Positions 46,375 to 55,539 of a DNA stretch of 64,000 bases are shown in pieces. The stretch is taken from NCBI RefSeq assembly GCF_018403285.1, contig NZ_BOSJ01000003.1:310001-374000 (forward strand), in the 5' to 3' direction. The DNA is from Paenibacillus sp. J45TS6 (GTDB lineage Bacteria; Bacillota; Bacilli; Paenibacillales; Paenibacillaceae). A program made the translations under genes and the position numbers. Each line of letters starts with the position of its first letter. Position 1 is the first letter of the stretch. The notes under the pieces were generated by a model. It worked only from the letters and a program-made list of their open reading frames with translations. It searched no databases and was not told the origin of the DNA.

Positions 46375-48140
46375 CGGTAGCTGGATTTATAGGAAGATTA
46401 TTTCGGTATAATCCCTTTTTATTTTTAATTAATGGAGTGTTATGGTGTGTATTTCACTCTTTACCCCTCGCTATCGGAATTGGCATGCAGTGGTTCTTTG
46501 ATCGGGCAACCGCTGCAAGTTCAAATGACTATATGTGGCTTGCGGTTCCGCTGATCTTTATTGCGGTAGTAAGGTTCATCAGAGTAGGTACTTTCTTTAC
46601 AGCATTCTATCAATGGATAACCTATATCTTTCATATTCAAGCGATTCTTCGTACGAATATGCTCTCAGGCATAATGCGCTGGCCTGGTCGGAATCTACCC
46701 GCATCACCAGGAGAAGCGATGAGTCGCTTTCGAGATGATGTGGATGAAGTTGTAGAGTATGTAGAGTCATGGGTAGATTTTTGGGGGAAACTCGTTTTTT
46801 CTATTGTATCGATCAGCATTATGGCGAGTATCAACTGGAAGATCATGCTGGTGGCAGTTCTACCCCTACTTCTCGTTACTTTCCTTAATAATTTGTCAGG
46901 GAATCGAGCCCGCAGATATGGACAGAAAAACAAAGAGGCAACGGGGCGCATTACCAGTTTTATTGCGGAAACCTTTGGTGCTGTTCAAGCACTGAAGTTA
47001 GGTCAGGCCGAAGATCATGTTCATGATCGCTTTACAAAATTGAATGAAGATCGCCGTCAAGCGGCGCTGAAAGATAATCTGTTCAAGCAATGGATGAGAT
47101 CACTCAATCAACATGTAATCAGCATATGTACGGGTCTCATTCTTCTTATGTGTGCTTCTGAAATGCAGGCAGGCCGATTTACGGTTGGAGATTTTGCTTT
47201 ATTCACCACGTATCTAGCTAATATCGGGTACAGTATTTCACTATTCGGGTACATGGTTTTTCAACATAAGCGCCTTAAAATATCGTTTGACCGAATGCGT
47301 ACTTTGTTTCGTCCAGGTGAAGAAGATCGAATCATTGAATCACGGAAAATTTATCTGAATGAGGAACCTCCTGAGCTTCCTATCATTCATAGAGAACCGA
47401 ATGAACAGCTGAGTGTACTCGAGGTAAACCGTTTAACCTATCATTATCCGAATTCAGATAAAGGAATTTCAGATATTAATTTTCGTCTTGAAAGGGGTAA
47501 GTTTATTGTCATCACGGGCCGGATTGGTGCTGGTAAATCTACGCTGGTCCGCACGCTGCTTGGACTGCTTCCCAAGCAAGGGGGCGCGGTTCGCTGGAAT
47601 GGTGAGGAAGTCGATCCTGGTACTTTCTTAATGCCTCCGAGAGCCGCATATACACCGCAGGTTCCGCGTCTATTCAGTGATACCCTAAAAGAGAATATCG
47701 TTCAAGGAAAGAGATCAAATGTAGAAGAGTCTTTAAATAAAGCAATTCGTCTTGCTGTCATGGAGAAAGATATTACCCATTTAGATCAAGGGCTTGAGAC
47801 TTTTGTGGGACCGCGAGGAGTAATGTTGTCTGGCGGGCAAATTCAGCGAGCAGCAACTGCACGTATGATCATGACGGGAGCGGACTTGTTCATATTTGAT
47901 GATCTATCGAGCGCACTGGATGTAGAGACAGAGCAGCTAGTATGGGATGGTTTATTTAAAGAAAAGAATGTAACCTGCATTGCCGTATCTCACCGTAAAG
48001 CAGCACTTACTAAGGCTGACCATATTATTGTAATGAAGGATGGACGGATTGAAGCAGAAGGCAGTCTAACCAAGTTGCTTGAAGAAAATGAAGAAATGCA
48101 GCTATTGTGGCAGGGAGAACAGGTGCCAGCCAGGGTTTAA
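46371..48140 (+). CDS. Heterodimeric ABC exporter subunit 2 (canonical signature, Walker B Glu replaced by Asp)
   Basis: 589 residues. Six membrane helices and an ATPase with Walker A GRIGAGKST, canonical signature LSGGQIQRA, and Walker B LFIFDDLSSALD, where Asp replaces the catalytic Glu. Combined with subunit 1 this gives one active site (Walker A/B of subunit 1 with LSGGQ of subunit 2) and one degenerate site, the usual state in heterodimeric exporters. GAGGAGGAA precedes the ATG. The cargo is unknown; the NRPS-like gene upstream is separated by a strong terminator, so a shared pathway is possible but unproven. Confidence 0.9.
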   Translation: MTVAGFIGRLFRYNPFLFLINGVLWCVFHSLPLAIGIGMQWFFDRATAASSNDYMWLAVPLIFIAVVRFIRVGTFFTAFYQWITYIFHIQAILRTNMLSGIMRWPGRNLPASPGEAMSRFRDDVDEVVEYVESWVDFWGKLVFSIVSISIMASINWKIMLVAVLPLLLVTFLNNLSGNRARRYGQKNKEATGRITSFIAETFGAVQALKLGQAEDHVHDRFTKLNEDRRQAALKDNLFKQWMRSLNQHVISICTGLILLMCASEMQAGRFTVGDFALFTTYLANIGYSISLFGYMVFQHKRLKISFDRMRTLFRPGEEDRIIESRKIYLNEEPPELPIIHREPNEQLSVLEVNRLTYHYPNSDKGISDINFRLERGKFIVITGRIGAGKSTLVRTLLGLLPKQGGAVRWNGEEVDPGTFLMPPRAAYTPQVPRLFSDTLKENIVQGKRSNVEESLNKAIRLAVMEKDITHLDQGLETFVGPRGVMLSGGQIQRAATARMIMTGADLFIFDDLSSALDVETEQLVWDGLFKEKNVTCIAVSHRKAALTKADHIIVMKDGRIEAEGSLTKLLEENEEMQLLWQGEQVPARV

Positions 48141-48168
48141 ATAGGAGTATATTCGGGTAATTTTACTA

Positions 48169-48200
48169 CACCTCTTTATTCATTGGAGAGGTGTTTTTCG
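48169..48200 (+). terminator. Terminator of the ABC exporter operon
   Basis: ACACCTCT pairs with AGAGGTGT, then five T residues. Confidence 0.85.
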
Positions 48201-48337
48201 TTATGCTATAGGGATATGCTTCGTTTTGTTATCACATGTGTTCTGTGTTAGTATGATAGCGAAAATATAGAAAGAAATTTATATTATCAAGAAATGATGT
48301 AAGGTCAACTTTTTCAGACAACAACAGGGGGAACAGC

Positions 48338-48937
48338 ATGAAGAAGAAAAAGAAAATGATAGGTACGATTGGTGGACTGCTGTTATTAGTTGCAGTTGTA
48401 TTTGCTATGTACATACTTATAAAAGGGATGCCAAGTGAACAGAAGTTCAATGAAGATGGGGAAGTTACCATTCATTATCAAAGTACATATATTGACGCTG
48501 TGCCTGAAGATTTCAAGACAGCAACTAATGAGGAAATGGCTGAAAAGATGTTTGGTAGTCCTGATTTTTACAATAAAATGAGCGAAAAAGATACATTAAA
48601 GCTAGATGCAACATTCTCGCCAAATGGAGAATTTTATAAAGCGGAAGGGGAAGGTGTACTAACGATATTAGGTAAAGAATACCCTTTTACGGTATCAAGC
48701 TCACAACTTGAAAAAGAGGTGTTGCAATCAGGGGATCATCTCATCTGGGGCAGTATTAGTGGAGGCTTTGTCGATGAAGGCGGAATAAAAAGAGAGATGA
48801 TTCTAAGTATAAGTACCGTCATCGAAACGGAAGAGGTATTTTACTATGCCACGCTCGGAGGAGTTGTAATTTCATTTGGTGATTTCGGATTTGAAACGAA
48901 AGAAATCAGGGATATTCTATTAAATAATCCAATCTGA
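48338..48937 (+). CDS. Unrecognised membrane-anchored protein
   Basis: 199 residues. A Lys-rich start (MKKKKKM) and one helix (about 7-28) without a lipobox, so it is probably a type II membrane anchor. The external part (about 35-199) is predicted to be mostly beta, with the acidic FNEDGEVTIHYQSTY start. I do not recognise a family. AGGGGGAA precedes the ATG. An unrelated hypothetical gene follows 36 bp later, in a likely operon. Confidence 0.7.
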   Translation: MKKKKKMIGTIGGLLLLVAVVFAMYILIKGMPSEQKFNEDGEVTIHYQSTYIDAVPEDFKTATNEEMAEKMFGSPDFYNKMSEKDTLKLDATFSPNGEFYKAEGEGVLTILGKEYPFTVSSSQLEKEVLQSGDHLIWGSISGGFVDEGGIKREMILSISTVIETEEVFYYATLGGVVISFGDFGFETKEIRDILLNNPI

Positions 48938-48973
48938 GTCAGTAGCAAGTATGTAAAATAGAAGGGATACAGG

Positions 48974-49510
48974 ATGATTCTAATACCGAGAAACGGCCAT
49001 GACGGACGTTATAAGAAAATGAAGCAACGATTAAAAGAGGCGAGCTTGGAAGAACATGATCAGCATCAAGGTATTCTTGATGTATTCGATTATTGCCTTT
49101 CTGAGGAAGAAGCTAGGGAAATCATCATCCCATATGAATATCATTTGAAACATGAGAACAAGTTTATTTCCTTTTTCAAGGACATGTTTTCTAAATACAC
49201 GTGTACCGTCTATTTTAACAATCCTATAAAAAAATTAAACAAGGAAGAAAAGAATAGGCTAGGGGATGTAGACTTCACGATCTATAAAAAACTGCTCAAG
49301 AAACAGCCTGGGTGTGTAATCGTCGAGAACATAGAGGAACTTATTCTGCTAGTGAAGCTGTCTGTGTTAGAAATAAGTTTTGTTGATTATATCTTTGGTC
49401 AAGGGGAAGTGGTTGTCCAAGGGAATTTTGATCTCAGTTTTCCTATATATTTTCAACAAGATGTTGTTACAAAAATGGTTGTTAATAATCGTCTGTTTAT
49501 TAGAACCTAA
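48974..49510 (+). CDS. Unrecognised cytosolic protein
   Basis: 178 residues, no signal or membrane helix. The opening MILIPRNGHDGRYKKMKQRLK is followed by mixed alpha/beta sequence rich in Lys and Glu. There is a Cys-containing strand CTVYFNNPIKKLN near residue 75. No family recognised. AGAAGGGA precedes the ATG. It follows the membrane-anchored gene within 40 bp, so they may act together. Confidence 0.6.
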   Translation: MILIPRNGHDGRYKKMKQRLKEASLEEHDQHQGILDVFDYCLSEEEAREIIIPYEYHLKHENKFISFFKDMFSKYTCTVYFNNPIKKLNKEEKNRLGDVDFTIYKKLLKKQPGCVIVENIEELILLVKLSVLEISFVDYIFGQGEVVVQGNFDLSFPIYFQQDVVTKMVVNNRLFIRT

Positions 49511-49595
49511 ACCTGGGTATACGCAGGACATGGTACAGAAGCGCCCACTCACGAATATATTGGAGTGAAAACCAAACGATACCGGAGGGGAACCC

Positions 49596-50120
49596 ATGTA
49601 TTACAATACGTATTATCCAGTGAGATATTGTTCAGTTACTCCAACTTCTTATTATCCGTATGGGCAGATGCGTCAGGAAACGACTACTTACAAATCACTG
49701 GAAGAGGCGCTGACTCTCATAAAAAATGCGGTTAGCGGCGAGCGTGAGGATGAACTATTTTACGATTACTTAATTTCAGAAGCACCGTCCCAGGAAGAAA
49801 AAGAAATCATTGAGAGTATTCGTAATGATGAGCGTAAGCATAATCAAATGTTCCGTAGGATCTATCAAGATCTGACAGGACAAACCATTACTTCTCCAAC
49901 TGATGTCGAGTTTGAAAAACCAAGTTCTTATATAGAAGGAGTTAAAAAAGCTCTATTCGGAGAGCTCTCCGCTGTGGAACGTTATCGGGATATCAGAGCA
50001 GGGCTACCTAGCCAGTATTATCGAGATATGGTTTATGAAATTATCACAGACGAACAAAAACATGCAGATAAATATAATTATCTCCTGAATTTGTATCTTA
50101 GTAAAATGATGAAAAAGTAA
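49596..50120 (+). CDS. Ferritin-like domain protein
   Basis: 174 residues. A Tyr/Pro-rich start (MYYNTYYPVRYCSV) precedes a four-helix ferritin-like fold (about 30-170). The paired metal motifs are DERKHNQMF (about residue 85-95) and DEQKHADKY (about 152-160), with further Glu residues in the intervening helices. Such proteins are common in spore-formers and are linked to iron or to the spore coat; the exact role is not known. GGAGGGG precedes the ATG. It ends at a terminator. Confidence 0.78.
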   Translation: MYYNTYYPVRYCSVTPTSYYPYGQMRQETTTYKSLEEALTLIKNAVSGEREDELFYDYLISEAPSQEEKEIIESIRNDERKHNQMFRRIYQDLTGQTITSPTDVEFEKPSSYIEGVKKALFGELSAVERYRDIRAGLPSQYYRDMVYEIITDEQKHADKYNYLLNLYLSKMMKK

Positions 50121-50143
50121 ATCGGAAACCTATATTTAAATCG

Positions 50144-50170
50144 ATCCGTGGAAAACTCCACGGATTTTTT
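50144..50170 (+). terminator. Terminator of the ferritin-like gene
   Basis: ATCCGTGGA-AAAC-TCCACGGAT, perfect, followed by T residues. Confidence 0.93.
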
Positions 50171-50192
50171 GTGCTTATAGGAAAAATAGAGA

Positions 50193-50220
50193 TTGACAAA
50201 GAATGGTTATTTTATATAAT
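50193..50220 (+). promoter_or_regulatory. Sigma-A promoter of the TetR/efflux operon
   Basis: TTGACA (50193-50198), 16 bp, TATAAT (50215-50220). The operator repeat follows nine bases after the -10. Confidence 0.85.
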
Positions 50221-50228
50221 CATTGGTA

Positions 50229-50243
50229 GACCGACCGTCAGTC
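50229..50243. promoter_or_regulatory. TetR-type operator
   Basis: GACCGAC-C-GTCAGTC, an inverted repeat of seven-base arms with one mismatch, placed over the transcription start of the efflux operon. The GACnGAC/GTCnGTC form is common for AcrR/TetR family sites, so the first gene of the operon is the likely ligand. Confidence 0.65.
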
Positions 50244-50268
50244 AATACATAAAAAGGAGACCCAATGA

Positions 50269-50892
50269 ATGAGAATCTCAAAAGCTCCCGAAGACCGCAG
50301 AAACGAAATATTAGACACGGCAGAGCAACTGTTTTTCACCAAAGGATATAGCAAAACTACAGTGAATGATATGTTGCAGGCTATAGGTATCGCCAAAGGT
50401 ACATTCTATTATTACTTTAAATCAAAGGAAGAAGTGATGGATGCCGTTGTGATGCGGTTTATCGAAACTGGAGTTGTGGCCGCCAAGAAAATTGCCACGG
50501 ATAAGGAGCTTACTGTCCACGAAAAGTTGCTACAGATCATTATGGCGCAAAAGCCAAATACCCCGAGCAAAAGGCAGATGATTGAAGAGTTTCATGAACC
50601 TGATAATGCACAGATCCATCAGAAAAGTTTAACGGAAACCATATTGCAATTAACACCTATTTTGACAGGAGTGATTGAGCAGGGAATCGAGGAAAAATTC
50701 TTCCACACCCCTTATCCTCGTGAATCAATAGAGTTTCTGCTTATTTCATCCCAGTTTTTGTTTGATGAAGGAATATTCAAATGGACACCTGAAGAAATTG
50801 TGCAAAAGATACAAGCTTTTATCTATATGATGGAGTCGACACTCGGGGCAGAGAGAGGAAGTTTTTCTTATGTGTCCCAAATGTTTGAATAG
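50269..50892 (+). CDS. TetR-family repressor of the efflux operon
   Basis: 207 residues. The N-terminal helix-turn-helix (about 8-55) reads DRRNEILDTAEQLFFTKGYS then KTTVNDMLQAIGIAKGTFYYYFKSKEEV, strong TetR signatures. The C-terminal ligand domain is divergent. AAGGAGA precedes the start; an ATG four bases earlier in another frame is not used. It is first in an operon with an MFS pump, an FtsX-like permease and an ATPase, spaced 30, 33 and 14 bp apart, so it probably represses all of them. Confidence 0.9.
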   Translation: MRISKAPEDRRNEILDTAEQLFFTKGYSKTTVNDMLQAIGIAKGTFYYYFKSKEEVMDAVVMRFIETGVVAAKKIATDKELTVHEKLLQIIMAQKPNTPSKRQMIEEFHEPDNAQIHQKSLTETILQLTPILTGVIEQGIEEKFFHTPYPRESIEFLLISSQFLFDEGIFKWTPEEIVQKIQAFIYMMESTLGAERGSFSYVSQMFE

Positions 50893-50922
50893 ATTTCTTA
50901 TGTTGAAAGGTGGGGGCTATAT

Positions 50923-52212
50923 ATGGAGACGCAGACGCAGGTCAATAAATCTTTTGGGTATTTCATGGTGCTCTGGGCCGGAGAATGGATATCCAGTATT
51001 GGCAGCGGTATGACAGCGTTTGTGCTCGGAGTATATGTATACCAGATGACAGGGACCGCTAGTAGTGTTGCAATAGTCACTTTATGTGCTTTTCTCCCCA
51101 CCATTATCCTTGGACCTGTTGGCGGAGTGCTTGCAGACCGATTTGATCGACGTCTAATGATGATTATAGGTGATTTATTTTCTGCGTTTGGTCTAGTGTT
51201 TGTACTCATCGCGATGTTGCTGGGTGAACCAGCCCTATGGCAAATATGCATTGGAGTGACGCTTAGCTCTGTGTTTGTATCCTTGCTAGATCCCGCTTAC
51301 AAAGCTACAATTACGGACTTATTAACGGAAGAGCAGTTTGCTAAAGCTAGTGGACTTGTACAACTTGCCGGCGCCTCTAAATATCTTCTCTCCCCGATTA
51401 TTGCCGGAATCCTCCTCACGATCATGGATATAAGGAACATACTCATTATCGATATTGCTACCTTTTTTATTACGCTCTTTGCTGTGTTCTTTGTGAAAAG
51501 AAATCTGCGAGTGATACAAAAAACGAAAATAAAAGTGACGTTTATCAAAGATCTGAAGGATGGCTGGGATATCCTTATAGCTTCGAAAGGTGTTCAGCAG
51601 CTTACAATTATTCTTTCAATTATTACTTTTTATATGGGCCTTCTCCAGACATTATTTACTCCGATGCTCCTACCTTATATGAATTCCAGAACCCTCGGCA
51701 CAATCATGTCTCTAAGCGCATCCGGTATGCTGATCGGGAGCCTCTTTATAGGGTTATTCAATATGAAAAGAAGCTATATCCCTGTGTTAACCATAGGTCT
51801 TGGTTTTGCCGGCTTCTTCTTTTCCCTGTTAGGGATAACAACGAATATTTACTTTCTTTCCGTGTTCGGATTTATATTCTTTGCTGCGCTTCCTTTTATC
51901 AACACAAGCGCTGATGTGATGATTCGTAAAAAAATCTCTAGTGAAGCACAGGGACGGGCATGGGGGATCATCGGGATACTTTCCCAGCTTGGTTATGTAG
52001 CTTCGTACGCATTAGCCGGAACTTTGGCGGACCATGTATTTAATCCACTATTACGTGAAGGAGGACCCCTTACTCCTACTTTGGGGAATATTATTGGGAT
52101 TGGGGAGGGACGAGGTACAGGATTATTGTTCATCGTCTCCGGACTCTTCATCGTGATCCTTTCTCTTATCATTCCACGTATTAAATCGATCCGAGCACTG
52201 GAGAATACATAG
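50923..52212 (+). CDS. MFS exporter (MefA/EntS-like)
   Basis: 429 residues with 12 hydrophobic segments. WAGEWISSIGSGMTAFVLGVYVYQ at the start, the loop GGVLADRFDRRLMM (motif A) and LLDPAYKATITDLL fit the MFS_3 group, which includes macrolide efflux and siderophore exporters. Unlike canonical MefA it has no adjoining Msr protein, but an ABC system follows in the same operon. Substrate unknown. Confidence 0.87.
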   Translation: METQTQVNKSFGYFMVLWAGEWISSIGSGMTAFVLGVYVYQMTGTASSVAIVTLCAFLPTIILGPVGGVLADRFDRRLMMIIGDLFSAFGLVFVLIAMLLGEPALWQICIGVTLSSVFVSLLDPAYKATITDLLTEEQFAKASGLVQLAGASKYLLSPIIAGILLTIMDIRNILIIDIATFFITLFAVFFVKRNLRVIQKTKIKVTFIKDLKDGWDILIASKGVQQLTIILSIITFYMGLLQTLFTPMLLPYMNSRTLGTIMSLSASGMLIGSLFIGLFNMKRSYIPVLTIGLGFAGFFFSLLGITTNIYFLSVFGFIFFAALPFINTSADVMIRKKISSEAQGRAWGIIGILSQLGYVASYALAGTLADHVFNPLLREGGPLTPTLGNIIGIGEGRGTGLLFIVSGLFIVILSLIIPRIKSIRALENT

Positions 52213-52245
52213 TTGATTTAAGAAGAAAGGGGAAGGTACCAATCT

Positions 52246-54585
52246 ATGCTGCTGCACATCGTAAAGAGAGATTTTCAAAGAAATAAAATCATAACGACCA
52301 TCTTATTTTTCTTTATTATGCTCTCAGCCCTGCTCATTGCTTCTGCTTCACATGTCATTACGGAATTATCGAGTTCTCTAAACAATCTATTGTCCCAATC
52401 TAAAGCTCCTCATTTTGTACAAATGCATGCTGGACCCATCGACAAGAGGGGTATCGAAGAATTTGCGAGGGCCCATCCTCTCGTCAAGGAACAGCAGACG
52501 GTAGAGATGCTTAGAATTGACGGTTCAAATGTATTTATAGGATCTTCAGAACAGTCGGAAGCAAATAGTGTTATGGATATCGGCTTTGTAAGACAGAATG
52601 TTTCTTTCGATTTGTTATTGAATTTAAAGAATCAAGTTATTCAGGTGGCTCCAGGAGAGATTGCGATGCCTATTTATTACATGCAGCAGAAGAGCCTCGA
52701 ACTTGGTGATACTGTCCTCATTCAAACAGAGCGTTTCAAACGAGAATTTAAAATTGTTGATTTTGTGCGTGATGCTCAAATGAACCCCGCTATGGTCAGT
52801 TCAAAGCGTTTTGTCATAAGTGAGAAGGATTTTGCTGTACTTAGAGAAAATGTGGGAGATATGGAATACCTCATTGAATTTCTACTAACCGATCTAAGTA
52901 AACTGAGCGATTTTAGTAGTAACTATTTCTCATCCAATATGCCAAATAAAGGTCCTACGATTGATTATTCTTTATTTACTTTGTTGAATGCACTGACAGA
53001 TGGAATGATAGCAATTGTCATTATTATTGTAAGTTTTCTGTTAATGGTTATAGCTTTACTTTGCTTAAGACTTACAATTACCGCAACGATGGAGGAGGAT
53101 TATCAAGAAATTGGCGTCATGAAAGCAATAGGTTTATCTAACCTCGATATCAAACGAATCTATCTGGCAAAATATATTGTGATATCCGCTCTCGCAACGA
53201 GCTGCGGGTATTTAATATCCCTAACGACCATAAATTTAGTTACCGCTAATATTAGTCTATATTTGGGTGCTGTCACGAAAAGCTTGCTTTCTTATGTCAT
53301 CCCTTTTTTGGCTGTCGGTCTAATTTTCTGTATCGTCGTATTTTTTTGTAAAGTAATGCTTAGAAGGTTAAATCGAATATCAGCAGTAGAGTCACTGAGG
53401 TCAGGTACTTCTTTGAAGTCACAAAATCCGATAGGAAGAGCACAGCTTAGCAGATGTAAATATGTGAACGTAAACGTTTTTCTCGGAATAAAAGATGTCT
53501 TCAGACGAGTCACCATGTTTACATTATTGTTTTTCGTGTATGCATTGAATGTATTTATCATTATGGTGCCGCTAGGATTGTTACACACGCTTCAGTTGCC
53601 TAGTTTCATTTCCTATTTGGGGGTAGGACAGAGTGATATCCGCATTGACTTACCACAATCGGCCAACACTCAGCAAAGATTTTCACAGATAATAACCGCA
53701 TTAGATAATGATCCCGACATAGAAAAGTTCTCTCCACTGATTACCTCCCGCTATCAGGTACAGAATGATGAAGGTGTTTGGGAAAGTGTAAACGTGGAAA
53801 CGGGTGATTTTTCGATTTTTCCTTTGTCGTATATAAGCGGATCAGCTCCAAAAGGGAGTCATGAACTTGTGCTTTCTGACCTTCTTGCTAAGGACTTGAA
53901 CAAAAAGGTGAATGACACGCTTGTTATAAAAATGGGAGAGGTACAAGTGAAAATGAGGGTTAGTGGAACCTATCAAGATATAACGAATGGTGGTCGAACC
54001 GCTAAAGCGCAAATACCTTATGATTCAAAGAATGTGATGTGGCATGTCATAGCGCTAGATGTGAAACCAGATGTTTCAGTGCATAAGAAAGTAGATCAAT
54101 TCACAGATGCCTTTTATCCGGCAAAAATAACTCATCTGAAAAGCTACCTAGCACAAACTCTAGGCAATACAATCAGACAACTGCAGTTTGTCACCATTCT
54201 AGCAATTGTCATTTCTTTGTCTATTACAGTTCTTATTACGTCTTTATTTCTAAGAATGCTTTTGGCAAAAGATGCTCCTCAATTAGCGATGATGAGAAGT
54301 CTCGGTTTTACAATTCGGGATATCCAAATTCAATATTTGATAAGAATGCTTTTACTGGGAGGGACGGGGGTTATTATTGGAACATTAGGTACGGTTACCA
54401 TTGGGCAAGGGCTTATTCAAGTAGTAGGTTCATTTATGGGTGCTCCAAAAATTCATTTAGAATTTAATTCGTTAATCACGTATGTTCTTTATCCGCTTCT
54501 TTTCTTAGCTATGATATCGATTACAAGTTTATTGAACACTCGCGCAAAGAAAAAGTATAGTATTGCTGAACATATTTCCAAATAA
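52246..54585 (+). CDS. FtsX-type ABC transporter permease (two FtsX domains)
   Basis: 779 residues. Eight to ten membrane helices in two FtsX-like halves: a helix near 18-40, a first extracellular domain (about 45-240), three helices (about 250-385), helix near 420-445, a second extracellular domain (about 460-640), and three helices at the end. LAKDAPQLAMMRSLGFTIRD and MKAIGLSNLDIKRIYLAKY are the FtsX cytosolic turns. It works with the ATPase encoded 14 bp downstream. MacB-like family members remove peptides, lipoproteins or antibiotics; substrate unknown. Confidence 0.85.
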   Translation: MLLHIVKRDFQRNKIITTILFFFIMLSALLIASASHVITELSSSLNNLLSQSKAPHFVQMHAGPIDKRGIEEFARAHPLVKEQQTVEMLRIDGSNVFIGSSEQSEANSVMDIGFVRQNVSFDLLLNLKNQVIQVAPGEIAMPIYYMQQKSLELGDTVLIQTERFKREFKIVDFVRDAQMNPAMVSSKRFVISEKDFAVLRENVGDMEYLIEFLLTDLSKLSDFSSNYFSSNMPNKGPTIDYSLFTLLNALTDGMIAIVIIIVSFLLMVIALLCLRLTITATMEEDYQEIGVMKAIGLSNLDIKRIYLAKYIVISALATSCGYLISLTTINLVTANISLYLGAVTKSLLSYVIPFLAVGLIFCIVVFFCKVMLRRLNRISAVESLRSGTSLKSQNPIGRAQLSRCKYVNVNVFLGIKDVFRRVTMFTLLFFVYALNVFIIMVPLGLLHTLQLPSFISYLGVGQSDIRIDLPQSANTQQRFSQIITALDNDPDIEKFSPLITSRYQVQNDEGVWESVNVETGDFSIFPLSYISGSAPKGSHELVLSDLLAKDLNKKVNDTLVIKMGEVQVKMRVSGTYQDITNGGRTAKAQIPYDSKNVMWHVIALDVKPDVSVHKKVDQFTDAFYPAKITHLKSYLAQTLGNTIRQLQFVTILAIVISLSITVLITSLFLRMLLAKDAPQLAMMRSLGFTIRDIQIQYLIRMLLLGGTGVIIGTLGTVTIGQGLIQVVGSFMGAPKIHLEFNSLITYVLYPLLFLAMISITSLLNTRAKKKYSIAEHISK

Positions 54586-54599
54586 GAGGGGGCATCGGT

Positions 54600-55364
54600 A
54601 TGCCTATATTAGCAGCGAAGAAATTAAATAAAGCCTATGTTAATAGCCAGGGATTTCGGCAATCCGTGTTACAAGGTATTGAACTGCAAATTTGGTCCGG
54701 GGAGTTTGTTGCGATTATGGGGCCTTCCGGTTCTGGTAAATCAACCTTGCTTTATTCAATCAGTGGTATGGATAAAATAAGTTCGGGAAGTGTTGTCTTT
54801 GAAGGGCAAGAAATTGCTTATCTATCCGAGGAAGAATTGGCAGAATTAAGGCTTCATAAGATGGGATTTATTTTTCAGCAAATGCACCTGCTAAAAAACT
54901 TGAACATTCGTGACAATATCATTTTGTCAGCCTATCGTGCAAAGAAACACAGCCGAAATACGATCAATAAAAGAGCTGATAAATTAATGAGTAGAACAGG
55001 TATTTTATCTCTTGCAGATCGTGATATCACACAGGTATCGGGAGGACAATTACAGAGGGCTGCTATCTGTCGTGCGCTCATCAATGAGCCATTGATGGTT
55101 ATCGGTGATGAGCCAACAGGTGCACTGAACTCTAAATCTGCGGGTGAAATCATGGAGATTTTGACCGAAATAAATAGCGAAGGGACTACCGTACTGCTCG
55201 CAACACATGATTCAAAAGTTGCTGCTAACGCGGAACGAATACTTTACATGCTTGATGGGAACATAACTGCACAGCTGCATCTGGGCAAATATAATAAAGT
55301 GAATGGTGATCTGAAAGATCGGGAAGAACGAATCACAGCTTGGTTATTTAAATTAGGATTTTAA
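54600..55364 (+). CDS. ABC transporter ATPase, MacB/LolD type
   Basis: 254 residues. Walker A GPSGSGKST, Q-loop FIFQQMHLL, signature VSGGQLQRAAICRAL and Walker B MVIGDEPTGALNSKS are all intact; LLATHDSKVAANAERIL gives the H-loop. Typical partner for FtsX-type permeases, encoded right before it. A GAGGGGG site precedes the ATG. It ends the TetR-controlled operon. Confidence 0.92.
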   Translation: MPILAAKKLNKAYVNSQGFRQSVLQGIELQIWSGEFVAIMGPSGSGKSTLLYSISGMDKISSGSVVFEGQEIAYLSEEELAELRLHKMGFIFQQMHLLKNLNIRDNIILSAYRAKKHSRNTINKRADKLMSRTGILSLADRDITQVSGGQLQRAAICRALINEPLMVIGDEPTGALNSKSAGEIMEILTEINSEGTTVLLATHDSKVAANAERILYMLDGNITAQLHLGKYNKVNGDLKDREERITAWLFKLGF

Positions 55365-55367
55365 GAG

Positions 55368-55394
55368 AACCGCGGAAAACCCCGCGGTTTTTTT
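55368..55394 (+). terminator. Terminator of the TetR/efflux operon
   Basis: AACCGCGG pairs perfectly with CCGCGGTT, followed by seven T residues. Confidence 0.93.
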
Positions 55395-55470
55395 GCGTCA
55401 ACAAGGAACTCATCTCTTTAGACAGAGCTATATGAAGGAACTTAATCCATCATGAAGTGTCATTATTTAT

Positions 55471-55500
55471 GAATGAAGCGAAGATAATAGGGACATATTA
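55471..55500 (+). promoter_or_regulatory. Sigma-G-like promoter of the ger operon
   Basis: GAATG (55471-55475), 18 bp, CATATTA (55494-55500) matches the forespore SigG pattern gHATR-N17/18-CATnHTA. It lies 40 bp upstream of a gerA-type operon, which in Bacillus is SigG-dependent. Confidence 0.6.
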
Positions 55501-55539
55501 TGTATGCTCCATAGTGGAGAATATTAGCTATGGAGTAAT

